Shown piece by piece: positions 21,590 through 32,097 of a DNA stretch of 64,000 bases (positions are counted from its first letter, which is position 1; the number at the start of each line of letters is the position of its first letter). The stretch covers positions 1,612,001 to 1,676,000 of the forward strand of contig JACDTU010000003.1 in NCBI GenBank assembly GCA_022376465.1, in the 5' to 3' direction. Source of the stretch: Cubamyces lactineus. Lineage: Eukaryota > Basidiomycota > Agaricomycetes > Polyporales > Polyporaceae. The notes under the pieces are model-generated. The model saw only the letters and a list, made by a program, of their open reading frames with translations, was not told the origin of the DNA and made no database searches. The position numbers and the translations under genes were made by a program.

Positions 21590-22593
21590 ATGGACGAGCA
21601 GCTCGAAAAGTCCGTCGTCCACACCCACAACGCCGGCGGCAACTGGCTTGGACGCCGCAGCCCCAAGACATGGCGCGGCGCTGAGACGAAGCGCAGCTTC
21701 TCTGGCGTGAACTCGGCGTACCGAGGTCGGAGAGGATGCAAACCCGAAAACGGACGGTCAGAAGACAGATAGGGAGGAGAGGCAGAGTGAGGATGGCAAG
21801 AGCCACAAGGACGCAGACGTGGTCGTTATCAACGCTAACGTGCTCGTCCACGGACTCTACCACATCTTGAGGTGGTGCAGAGAGGGCCGGGAGGAGATCG
21901 TGATTGTTCCTCTGGAAGGTGAGCGTATTTCGTTTCCGTGTAACTTATCACTAACTCAAAATGCGCGTAGCGTTGAACACATTGGACCTCCTCAAGAAGG
22001 GCACAGGCGTCCTCGCGCAGCGGGCCCGTGCTGCATCCTGCATACTCGAAGCTCAGGTTGGCACGAACCCTCACATCTGTGTGCAGCAAGACGATGCATT
22101 CGTGCCGTGGGACAGCATCACGTTCGACGACCAGACCGCAGGAACACAAAACACCTCCCCAGAGTGGGTCCGTCGCACCATCTGCTGTTCCTGGGAGGCT
22201 GAGCACGCTGCCGAGGAGCTCAACGACCAGAAGGTTGTCAGGCCCTGCGTCGTGCTCGCCGTCCTCTCTCCTTCTGCTGATGTGCACACCGAGCCTGCTA
22301 ACGCCGCACCCATCTCGGCTTCGCCCGTCCCTCTCCCTGCACCCCAGCCTAACAGGTACGAGTGTCGTCTTTCAGGCGCACTAGTCGCCCGCTGGGCTTC
22401 CAAGGCTGGCATTGAAGTTCTTGAGGTCTCGTCTGCCCCACCGCTGCACCACAACATGAACCCCAGCACTGATGCCGCCACCAAAGGAGGCCGCCGTTCC
22501 GGCGAGGGGCACCGCTCGACAGAGGAAGAGCGCACCAAGTGTGGACAAGGCCACGGGCAGTCCTATGTCGCGTCGTCGCTGCGTGCGATATAG
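21590..22593 (+). pseudogene. PIN-domain protein, probably inactive or frameshifted
   Basis: The region encodes NAGGNWLGRRSPKTWRG and then, in another frame, DADVVVINANVLVHGLYHIL. After a short intron (21920-21970) come ALNTLDLLKKGTGVLAQRAR, ASCILEAQVGTNPHICVQ and DDAFVPWDSI. This is the Est1/Smg6-related PIN nuclease pattern. The first catalytic Asp expected in V-D-x-N-V-L-V is Asn here (INANVLV). The 5' and PIN parts are in different frames near 21725, with no intron of sensible length to join them, which implies a frameshift. The tail to the stop at 22593 is low complexity. Together these suggest a decayed copy. An intact relative elsewhere in the genome would be expected. Confidence 0.62.
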
Positions 22594-24439
22594 GCAGACC
22601 ACCCGATCTGGACACGAATTGGCTGGCATGACATGGCAGCAGATGGCGCCGCGCCACACACTCGTGATTGATCAGACAGCGGGAGGATCCTGCGCGGACC
22701 GTGTACACAAGACTGACGGCGCGGGCAGTGTATCAGGACATGCACTGTGAGCGCGTTCGTTACGGATTTGTCCCTGACCTGGTCTCTCCATCCAGCAGTT
22801 CTCTTTCGTTGAAAGCGGTGGAGGACGACGGATGGTCGCCGTCGTCTCGGCTATGAGACAGGCACACAGAGCAATTCCCTGGCCGCCGAATGGCGTCCGT
22901 CGCGCGCACGAAGCAACTGCGCATTTGTTCGGTATGACCCAGGCCGTACAGCAGCTTTCCGGCCTACCTGATCGCGCGGACAAGACCGTCATAGTAAGTG
23001 TTGTGTAAGGTCGGAACCCGGCCGGCGTATGGCAAGCTTTCCTTATCGCGCCTCCGGAGGCATTAGCGTCGTACGTGAGTCGTTCAAGAGAGTCGTGTTG
23101 GAGCTCCCTGCCCCATGGCCGCTACCTCCCGTACTATAGCTAGTATAGTACAGATTGTGTATATTACGACTTGGTAATCAATACGAAGTGTACCACGTCT
23201 TGGTAGCGTCCAGGCCGTGCTTGATTGTCAGAAGCAAGACCCGATGAGAGACACCGATCGTCCAACCACAGACAGCAAGCAATGAAAATCCGGGAAAAGT
23301 GGCACAAGCCACTTCTTGCGTTGTTGCTCGCTTTCCGTCTCTCTTCCTCCCACCATGTAATGTGTATGCACACACCTCATGGCTCGCCTTCGTGGCCACT
23401 AGTTGTGTGATTTGCTTCGCTTTGACCTAAATCCTGACGTCGCCTCGAGATCTCGTCGGAAACGTGCACTGGCAGCTGACCATGACCACACTCGCGCTCG
23501 GAGTGTCCGAGTACGCGGCTACTTGACGAGCTTACCTCAAAAACTCACGGTGAACTTACGCAAGAAAGACATATCACACATAAATGGCAAGGCAGATCGC
23601 ACTCGCACGAGCGACGGTGCAGACCATGGCTGCTGACAAAAAGGTATGTACCGGCGGAGCTGTACCGCCCTTGTGCACGTACATATGCAACTACTCGGAC
23701 CCGCGGCCGCGTGGCAGGGTTCCATTACTAGGCTGCTGTGGGGAAATGCGCATCGTCACTGCCGTACACGATTGCGCGCTGTCTGCTACAGGGCGTAAGC
23801 AGCTGCAGTGATCATGAAAACATCGCGCAGGATATCGCACAGGCGCGTCATGTCTTCCGACACCGCTGGAGGGCGTGACACGCCTCTGCGAGCGTGTAGA
23901 GCCAAGATGCAAGATCTACATACGGCACCCTCACGCACAAAGGGCATTGCGCACCTAGACTGTTTGAGAAATGGCCCGTGCTCGTGCTCGTGATAAGTGC
24001 TGATTCTGTCCGTCTGCCGCCAGAGTACTTGCGGCGATGAGCGTGAAGTTCGTCACCGCCGGCATGACACGGGCGGAGGCGTTGCGTCGGAAGGATGCTG
24101 CCCTCGGGACTGTCAACAAGAACAAGCTGCCTACCTCTCTGAATGCCCCTGCCAAGCACCATATCGGTCAGTGTTTGTATGCCCAAAGTTGTTGACAAAA
24201 GCTGACTCGAAAGCATCTCGTCTTCGCCGCTCTGGAACCCTCAGCACGTCATATTCACCACCAGCGTCCTCGATGCACCTCCCGTTCCCAGTCGCACTGA
24301 ACCCTTCATCAACTATCTCGCCAGCCTCCGTTAGTAAAACAAGGTCTAGCTCTCCGGGCGCGCGTAAAACGCAGTGTTCCACCCGCCGACCGATCACAAC
24401 TTCCCACTTGTGATGATGTGTGCCGGAAGCAGCCTGGTC
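22594..24439. other. Accessory stretch with unrecognised coding-like pieces
   Basis: No complete gene is seen. Short coding-like pieces end at donor-like sites, for example HEATAHLFGMTQAVQQLSGL near 22910-22990, MARQIALARATVQTMAADKK at 23584-23643, and AMSVKFVTAGMTRAEALRRK near 24035-24095. I cannot name their source genes. They have the look of exon fragments, in keeping with the truncated genes on both sides. Confidence 0.35.
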
Positions 24440-24479
24440 CCGATGCTCGGCTTCATACAGGAGCTCGCGCGTTGTCAGG

Positions 24480-24781
24480 AAGATGGCGTTGACGTCCATG
24501 GTCACCGCCGTGCTCTTCCTCGTCCCGGTGAGTTTGTTCGTATTGTGTGCGCTGGACTGCAGTGGACTGCTCACTCACCACCATCTTTGCCGTCCATGAT
24601 CGGCAACGGAGGAGGCCTGATCCAGAACTACAGCAGCTCCGCCCAGCAGTACTTAAGCAGTTTCGAATCAGGCATCCGTATGATTCAGGTCACGATCGGT
24701 GTCACCATTGGCCTTTTCGTCTCCCAGATCCTGGTGTACACGCTGGGCCGGTGCAAGAACACCGCTCACTTCACGTTCTAG
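24480..24781 (+). pseudogene. C-terminal fragment of a ThrE/PRM10-like membrane protein
   Basis: The frame encodes KMALTSMVTAVLFLVP, then after a decayed junction SMIGNGGGLIQNYSSS, FESGIRMIQVTIGVTIGLFV and SQILVYTLGRCKNTAHFTF, stop at 24779-24781. This resembles the last helices of fungal ThrE/DUF1212-type proteins such as PRM10, which end with a very similar hydrophobic helix and a basic tail. Nothing upstream supplies the rest of the roughly 10-helix protein. No clean splice acceptor is visible between the two pieces. Confidence 0.55.
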
Positions 24782-25000
24782 ACGAGCTTCACGTCTGTAG
24801 CTGGTGGAAATAGCATGCATGCTTTATTGCATATCTGTACTTACTACCTCAGCGACTAGTTACCGACTGATGCGCAAATCCGTCGCAGACAGGCTTCTAA
24901 GGTGATACAGCAAGAAAACATAGCAACGACACGATGAGGGTTAAGCGGGGATATAAAGTACGAGAGGATTAAACACACAGTACGATAAGTTCGTGATAAC

Positions 25001-25670
25001 TTAGGAAAGCAAAGAGCTGCTGGAGCTATCCAAGCGTGGCGGATGGATGTCGGACTTGCTCAGCGGCGGGCCCAGCGTGAGGTTCGCAAGCTCCGTCTTC
25101 TTCTGGACCTCGAGAAGTCGGGCCTCGATCGAGTTCTCAATAATGAGCTTAACTGTGGTGACCGGTCGGGTTTGCCCGAGACGATGCTATTAAAACGACG
25201 TGATCATCGCGTGCGGGGACTAGTGTGAACTGCGTACTACTTACAATACGATCCACCGCCTGGTTCTCCACGGCCGGGTTGCAGTACGGATCCATGAGAT
25301 ACACGCGTTAGGCAGCGATCAGGTTGAGGCCAACTCCGCCGGCTTTCAAACTGACAAGCAGTACTTCACAGCCGGGATCGTGCTTGAGCGCATCCATCGC
25401 CCAGGTTAGCTCGTCACGTTTCATCGTTCCGTCAAGGCGGTCGTAGCAGATATTTGCAATCTCGAGAGCATCTTCGATTCTAGTGCCGCGTCGTCAGGAC
25501 AAATGTATGCACCTGGAGAGAAAACCACTCACTTGTCAAGCATGCTGGTCCACTGCGAGCTGCGGAAAGGCGGATGAGAGACCAGATCGCTAATCAGCAA
25601 AGAGGAGAACGTACGATATAACTGTCTTCGTCGCCCCATCGTCAAGATGATTGCCCTCATTGTCGGCCAT
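25001..25670 (-). pseudogene. SNF2-family helicase C-terminal pseudogene (Rad16/Rad5-like)
   Basis: Three or four small exons splice in phase to a helicase C-terminal half. The pieces are ATKTVIS plus SQWTSMLDK, IEDALEIANICYDRLDGTMK, EVLLVSLKAGGVGLNLIAA and, after a stop, RVYLMDPYCNPAVENQAVDR. They continue with HRLGQTRPVTTVKLIIENSI and EARLLEVQKKTELANLTLG. The GGVGLNL and HRLGQ motifs are helicase motifs V and VI. The in-frame TAA replaces the Gln normally found in AAQRVY, and the usual Trp of PYWNP is Cys. The ATPase half (Walker A, DEAH) is missing upstream, where an F-box fragment lies instead. The piece is non-functional as a helicase. Confidence 0.8.
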
Positions 25671-25734
25671 CTGCACCTCAATCGAACTCGCGCGCACTGC
25701 ACATACACACGTCCACTCCCATCAACGTTGACGT

Positions 25735-26400
25735 CTAGGCGCGCGAAAGCTCAAATGACAATCCAGGCCGACCATAGATACTCACAGGTTTGTGCCAGCA
25801 CGCGATGGCCTTTGCAAGTTGCTCGAACACGTATGTGGCGTTCGGCTGAGTCAAATAGGCGTTTTTGCGGATGACGAGATGGCGAATGGACCGTGTCCTC
25901 GCAAATGCCTCGCAGAACTCCACCACGCGACGGTCCCGGCTGTGGTGCTGCTGGTGCTGGTGCACAGGAACGACACCCGCCCCGGTAGGGACAACAGACG
26001 TCGCAGGGGGCACGTCCGCATTGTCGACGGTGATGTCGAGAGTATCAAGGTTCGTGCAGACGACGACGAGGTCGCGGAGCGCGGGAGAAGTCGCGTGGAC
26101 GTGCAGGCTTCGGACGCAGGGTGCGAGCGCGGGGGTGTGTCGGAGCGTGTGTAGCAGGAGCTCGGCATGGCATGGGGTGCGGAGGACAGGATGACGGTAG
26201 TGTATGGGAGTCGCGATGCGGAGCCAGTCACGGCACACGAGGAAGGGCGAGATGACGGTGGGATGGCTGTTCGAGGAGGACGAGGAGACGATGTATGGGT
26301 GCCATGACGGGCGGGGCGAGAACTCGGCAGACTGGACGAGGACGAGAGCGAGGATGCGCTCGGGGATCTCCTCGGGGACGTCTGTGAGGGTGATGGGCAT
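25735..26400 (-). pseudogene. N-terminal fragment of an F-box-like protein
   Basis: An open frame of 221 codons starts at 26400 with MPITLTDVPEEIPERILALV, an F-box-like start. It continues with FLVCRDWLRIATPIHYRHPV, LRSLHVHA-like segments and AYLTQPNATYVFEQLAKAI, seen in large Agaricomycete F-box families. Homologues usually continue for several hundred residues of leucine-rich repeats. Here a GTGAGT donor follows the codons for HKP, and no downstream exon matches; helicase remnants lie there instead. It could still be expressed as a short protein, since the frame itself is intact. Confidence 0.5.
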
Positions 26401-27549
26401 GCTGGGCGTCGATCGCGGGAGACGAAGCGTGGCAGTAGCGAGAGCAGATAAGTCGCAGCGGCGTCAGCAGTCAGCACAGAGGATTACAGCAAAGCAGGGG
26501 GGAGGGGGCGGGGGGCGGTGACGGAGATGTGAGGAGAGGCCGGGGCGGAGAGGGGATACTTATTTAACAGAACGACTCGCTAGTGGGTGAGGGAGGGTTA
26601 GCGCGCGAGGGGAGGCGTTTTAACCGAGGTGAGCAGGCTGGGCCCGAGAGGCGGGACACGCGCGCTTTGGAGGGTATCGAAGTCGAGCGGGCGAGATGGG
26701 CACAAGGGCAGCTCGGGGAGGGTGCAACGGAGCGGTGCTCGTCCCTACAACCACCAGAACAGATGGAGGAAGGAGAGAGCAGACGTCTGACTGGCGCCGC
26801 GCGAGGCTACGTAACGGCGACCACTCCTGTCTATATGTTCACAGCGCGAGCAGATGCCAGAGGGGTGCATACACTGTCGAAATGTGAGGACCTGTAGTAA
26901 ATCTGGTGAGCACCTAGCATGTACCGCTCGTTCGTTCTGCGGCGCGCCGACGACGATAGGCACTTACTCCTTATGACATGATGGCCGCCCGCCACTCCGG
27001 GAGCTGTCCTGCACGGCCGACTGCTCGCAACGCACGACTAGCGGGATACCGGTATTGAGACTTGGATGGAAACAGGTCCATGGGCGGTGAGGCGAAATTC
27101 GTCGAGATGCTGGTGAAGTGGAAGGTACGTACCTCGAGCATTTGACTGGGAATCGGTGTCCTGACGCAGTGGATGCGCACGGCGGGCTGTGACACTGCCG
27201 GTGTTTCTAGAGCATTTTCAGCAACTTTCGCGTGCAGAGGAATGCGTAGGCTTACCGTCGAGGTTGCAGTACGTCTGACTGCTCGCAACCCGACACGGTC
27301 GCGGTACCTGTACGCATACTCGCGTAGGAACATACCCGTGGGCTGCGGGGCGGTATCCGTCAAGGTTCTGGAACAGCGGACGGTACGCACGTTGAGCACT
27401 CGACGCCGGAGTGGTCGTCCTCGTAGTAGATGGGTCGGGGGTGGTGTTGAAGCGTACCCTCAAACACTCAACCGGCCTCAAACGCAGCTGGTGTATCTGA
27501 AGGATGGTACATGTGAGTACGGTGGGCGCGGAAGACTAAACGTGAAATA
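26401..27549. other. Intergenic region upstream of repeat copy 2
   Basis: Low-complexity GC-rich sequence (G/A-rich tracts near 26490-26660) is followed by overlapping open frames at 26971-27550 on both strands. None shows a recognised domain or a good splice context. I see no gene I can support. Confidence 0.4.
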
Positions 27550-28014
27550 AGCGCGGGGAGGCGTCTTGTCGTATTGACGCTCATAGTAACGCTCGAGGAG
27601 TGTCACAAGGCACTTTGTTAACACGCCTTTGTAGGGGCTTGACACCTTAATAGCAGGTTCTGTCCGCTTCTATTTGATTGTATTGGCTGTCCGAGGCCCA
27701 TTATTAAGCACTAGAATGCTTGGGCCTATGCCGAAAACCCCGTGACAGAATGTCCGTGACGCTAACGTTGAGCGCTTGTTGTGACTGAACGCGCAGGACG
27801 TGTTGGAACTTGGCAGTGCGATGCGACGCGTCTCCAGGTCTCTCCTACAGCAACAATGCCTGAGCTGGACATTCTACATGGCTTTGAACATCAAACTCTG
27901 CGTGTCATCAAGGACTGGGAAGCCAAATCTAGGCGTCCCTTTGTAGGCATGTTCACGTTTGCTACAGCGTGCAGTGAACCGTCACTTATGCTTATTTCTG
28001 TAGCACGGTTACAG
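27550..28014 (+). repeat. Duplicated module, copy 2 (promoter plus first exon)
   Basis: This is the direct-orientation partner of 20950-21410. The 60-base identical core is at 27721-27780, and the shared ATG at 27856. Read on the minus strand, both copies also share an open stretch of the form KxLVTLLxRYYExQY just outside the core (about 27575-27620 here, 20970-21010 in copy 1). Several of the differences there are silent. Here the module leads into an intact long gene, so copy 2 is the parental form or the less damaged one. Confidence 0.8.
27721..27780 (+). promoter_or_regulatory. 60-base core identical between module copies
   Basis: It is identical to 21116-21175 over all 60 bases. It contains CCGTGAC twice, 16 bases apart, and the small palindromes AACGTT and AGCGCT. 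It lies 76 bases upstream of the ATG of the element's first gene. Flanking DNA, including the first exon, has diverged more than this core. That suggests a constrained promoter or protein-binding site, but function is inferred only. Confidence 0.5.
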
Positions 28015-29993
28015 ATATTCCCTCGTGTCTTTGCACTGGGAACGAAGGTCAAACCATATACGACATGCACCGTGGACGACTCGCCACTATTCAACTACAC
28101 GGAAGACCTTGAGCCTCTGCCAGCTGATTATGAGCCGGCTCGTCAAGACGCTGTGCGCGCAGTTGGCAAGGACTATGCATGCTACCTGAAGCCTCTGCGT
28201 ACAGGTCAGCTATACGTGAAAGCACGCGGGAAGGAGATCATATTTGCAGCGGGATTGGTGAGTACATGTCACGTATACACTCTGTACGTTATCTGCCGAC
28301 TCAAACATTTCTTTAGCACGCTATGCGAGTCCACTTTGGCCTTGAAGGCACGATCATCGTGGTCCCTACCGCAACGTACCACAAGATGATAGCGATGGAT
28401 TGTCCGGGTAGCAGCGAGAAGAAGCATCGTGCTGAAAAGATGCGAAGCTTCCTTGTGCCCGCCGAACTGACTGTTCCCAACGCACGTAAGCTACCCAAGG
28501 GCGGCCAGCAAACAATAGCCATCTTTGCAGCTATCATAGGGGAGGAAGAGACGATCGTTGTCGTCGATCATAACCGTCTGGCCCGTCTGCATATCATGAG
28601 CCTTGCTAGGCCATGGGTAGCTGACGACTTGAAGCCAGACTCGCCGGTGCGTCGCCAACCTGTGCACAAACTATGTTAGCATGTTCATACACCGCGTCAG
28701 CTATGGGCCAAGGTCTGGTCGGCTAATCATGGGCCGGACTGGATCAATGAGCCCGACCTGGCATCTTCCATGCTAGATCTGTGGAGAAGCGCGACACAAG
28801 CTGTTGATACGTCCTGTGCGGCAGCACTGGCAGCAAACCTGGTAAGCGCGATGTGGCCAAGCCAGGTATGGCTGAACTGATGGTGAAGTCAGCCCACACA
28901 GCTCAGCAACATGGACGTCACTGAACTCGTCGTAAAGGCTCAGCGACCGGCGTCGATCCTCTCAGCTTTAGTGTCCATACAAGAGGTCTTTAACGGGTAT
29001 GGTCAGCATACCGCCATGGACCTCCTGTACAATCTGGCGATATGGCCGGGTATGCCTGCGCGTGAGCTGTGCTCAGATGAGGACGCATATGGGCGATTCC
29101 GTTCAGCGTTACATACTTACGCTTTGCAGTACACCTCCACCAAATTCAGAACTCGATGCCTGTTGGTACCAAACCATGGCCCTCGGTTGGCGTTCAACTA
29201 CACCAGCGATGACAACTACACTAATCAGTTTCTGAACGTGTACCGCAAGTGCACGGTGATGATGGATGCGGGGCTTTTCAATTATTACGCCATGCTTGGT
29301 CTGTTCGACCCGGCTCACGTGATAGGTATAGTCCTCAGTCATTGACGGTTCTTCCTCATAGTTGACCAACCCCACAGGTGCTCCTTACGTATGCAACGAA
29401 AGCGAACTCGCTTTTGTGCAGTATAAGCGCTACGTGCCTGTGTTCGAGTACAAGGCCGGCTCATCCACCTTCTATTCGATCATCATGGCAGCTCGTCCAT
29501 CGCACTGGATAGGAGCTGAGAGTCCTCTAGTAAGTGTGACGGCTGCCCTCTAGAACGTACTCTGATGTGAATAGGCCATTCCCAATGACGTCCGTACAGC
29601 TGGCTTTGCCACAACAATAGGATCAGCTTCGTTCAATGCGCACAAGCAAAATCAGTACGATTGGGTGAACGTTGGAGCAAAAGGCGGGCGTATACCATTG
29701 GTGCGTTGTGATGACTTGATAGTGTAAGTACATCTCTCAGACCTCAGTTTGGCTAGGTGAGAGATGGCAAGCCCGGCAGGCCTGCAAAGGCACGACCGAG
29801 TCGTCAGGCTCTACGGCAACGGGAGGAACTTGGGGCGCGTAGGCTCAACGCTGCTAAGGCTCACCTGCACTCTATGCTTCAGCGTGAAGGTAGTGACTCG
29901 GAGCCTGCTCCCAAGAGGCGCAGGGTCGCGCAGCTGGCTGGTTTGCCCACTTCAGATCGGGTGACCAGATCGGCACTTCGCCAGCAGGAGTAG
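27856..29993 (+). CDS. Uncharacterised mobile-element gene A
   Basis: I do not recognise this protein. It starts MPELDILHGFEHQTLRVIKD. A probable 72-base intron follows RRPF (acceptor at 28014), though the frame is also open through it. Later exons carry IFPRVFALGTKVKPYTTC, YVKARGKEIIFAAGL and VHFGLEGTIIVVPTATYHKM. A further exon begins LWAKVWSANHGPDWINEPDL. The middle is rich in aromatic residues (ALQYTSTKFRTRCLLVPNHG, FNYTSDDNYTNQFLNVYR, FNYYAMLGLFDPAHVIG). The last exon is basic, with GKPGRPAKARPSRQALRQRE, an AT-hook-like GRP core, and PKRRRV, a nuclear-localisation-type cluster. Introns of 50-70 bases have good borders. It faces gene B tail to tail, 159 bases away. Its 5' end is duplicated at 20950-21410. 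A DNA-binding role is only a guess. Confidence 0.6.
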
Positions 29994-30152
29994 AAGTACA
30001 TACATGTTGTATGCGCCATCCTGTTGAATGACATTTGCTTGTTTCCTGCATTCAGCTTAGACGAAGACTTGATAAACGAGTCAGAGTAAGGCTTGTTCAA
30101 ATAGACATAGCGATGAATGGAATTCTACGCGACCGCCTGGCACTGTTACAAC

Positions 30153-31909
30153 CTACAATGCTATCATAAAATTAGGCAACATTTTGACATCCAATCCCAT
30201 GTCGCTTAGTACCTGCGTCAGCTGCACTTGGAGCGGTCTGCTCGATCGAGTTATAGCATCCCATGTACTAGGACTGTGTCCTTCCGCTCCGCTAAGCTCC
30301 TGTATGGTGGGCAAGCGAGCTGATTGACACAAGCTCGCAAGCGTAGCTTGAAGCCGCTGCTGCGCTTCGTCTGTGGTTGTCGGAGATGGATCGCTTCTTG
30401 CAGTCTTCATCGCATGATGTACAGCGAATACCTTGGCGACACGTTGTCTTGCATGCCGATAGTTCTTCAGATTGTTCATGTGTGCCCACATAACAACATC
30501 GGCTACGGTGATAGACAACTTGCCCCCAGTCGGAAGAGATATGGTGACCTCGGAGGGCTGATTGCGTGCCGTAGATAGCCCTAGGGCATCTAGAACGGTG
30601 CGTATGGTCTTGATATGCAGTAGCTCCCGGTACGCACTGCCATATGGGAGCGGAACACGGAAGAAGGATGCAATATCCTCACCCTGTTCTGCAAATCTAC
30701 CGCCCAAGTACATTCGTACTTCTTCCGCCACTTCAGAGGTAGTGACAGTAGCAGTTACGCTGGTGTCTATATTGCTACCTGTGAAGCGAGGTAGGCGGCA
30801 AAGCGGATATAAGCAATCACGATCAATATATTGTTGAGCCTTTCGGATAGATGATGCAGCTCACCTGAAGCCCTCAGTGGCGTGGTATTCGTAGTTCTCC
30901 GTTGTTGTACGGTACCGCCAGTAGTACTAGTGGTAGTCTGCAGGGCATCCAATGCCTCTGGCGTAGAGGCCTCGGACTCAGGACGTGAGAGGTAGGGTTC
31001 CGAGTCAGTGTTTGAAAGGCTAGTAGGTGCCTGATAATGGGTACAACATGAATCAAGGTGAATACATGGCATTTCCAACTGAACTTACTATGTTATGAAG
31101 CCGAAGGCGATGAGCCAGGGCGATGTTGAACGTAGGCTTAGAGAAGCGAATGCTGGGCTCAGGTTGAATGTACTCTTCTGGCGGCTGCTCTAAGGCTGCA
31201 ACATCGATATCTTACATCAGGGTGAGCATGGTTCGAGTTCTGTCATAGGCTGGAGTGACATCACTTACCTATAGCTGAGTAGGCCACACACCCGGGCTGA
31301 CTAGGAGTTGATACTACTTCTGTTTGCGTAGCCTCGCCTCCGTTGTAGTCCAAGAAGTCTGATTCCAGCTGCGCTAGCTGCTCCATCTCAATGGGGTCAC
31401 GGTTTTCCAGAGCGTTCAACTGGCTGACACAGCTGAGATCGGGTAGCTCGCCTGATGGAACGATAGTTTGACATCCTATAGGCTGAACTACGTGCCTGAA
31501 GTTGAGAACAGAAGTCAACCAGATAGCAGGGTTTGTACTCACTGCACCGACCGCTAGGGATTGCACCTACGGGTTCCAGATCCGAGCCTGCCCCACGATG
31601 CGAATCTCCATCAAGACTTGTGAGATCCAAGTCAGACTGGGCTGTTACGACCTCCGAGTCCGATGCACCAGTAACTGGAACAACGTCTTCTTTTTCGGCA
31701 TTAGAAGGGGTTTGTGTGCTAACCGCGAGTGAGATGGACAGTGCTTGATCAGGTGCAGCGTTTATGACCTCAGGCAATGGCTGCCAGGATATTTGACTAT
31801 CCCTAACAGCTGCACGGCGAGCCGCCCGAGCGTCACGGTAAGTCCTTGGACCATATGTGATGAGAGGTTGGTCCGTAGTGGTGGCGATACCAAGTCTGCG
31901 TCTGGGCAT
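30153..31909 (-). CDS. Uncharacterised mobile-element gene B
   Basis: This multi-exon gene has no domain I recognise. It starts MPRRRLGIATTTDQPLITYG and then RTYRDARAARRAAVRD, a basic N-terminus. A long acidic and Ser/Thr-rich middle follows (TSLDGDSHRGAGSDLEPVG, LESDFLDYNGGEATQTEVVS). Next come FSKPTFNIALAHRLRLHN and ELHHLSERLNNILIVIAYIR. The folded-looking C-terminus has FFRVPLPYGSAYRELLHIK, TVLDALGLSTARNQ and VMWAHMNNLKNYRHARQRVA, ending MLPNFMIAL. The last exon (30153-30731) is the longest. The stop of the integrase gene lies 189 bases upstream of its ATG on the same strand, so the two minus-strand genes sit in tandem. Its position between gene A and the integrase suggests it belongs to the same element. 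Confidence 0.55.
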
Positions 31910-32097
31910 AAGCGAGTAGAATGAGAGAGCTGAGAGCGGTGGCAGGAAGCTGAGATGATATCCAACTTATGCCCAAGTTTTGGGGCAAGTGCGGCGATTT
32001 AGCGCTCATGGAGGGTTGCAGCCCGTTCAGCGGAAACTACGAAGTTCGAGCAATGCGAAATTGGTTGATATAGCTAGAGCGTTTACAAGTCGAGAAA

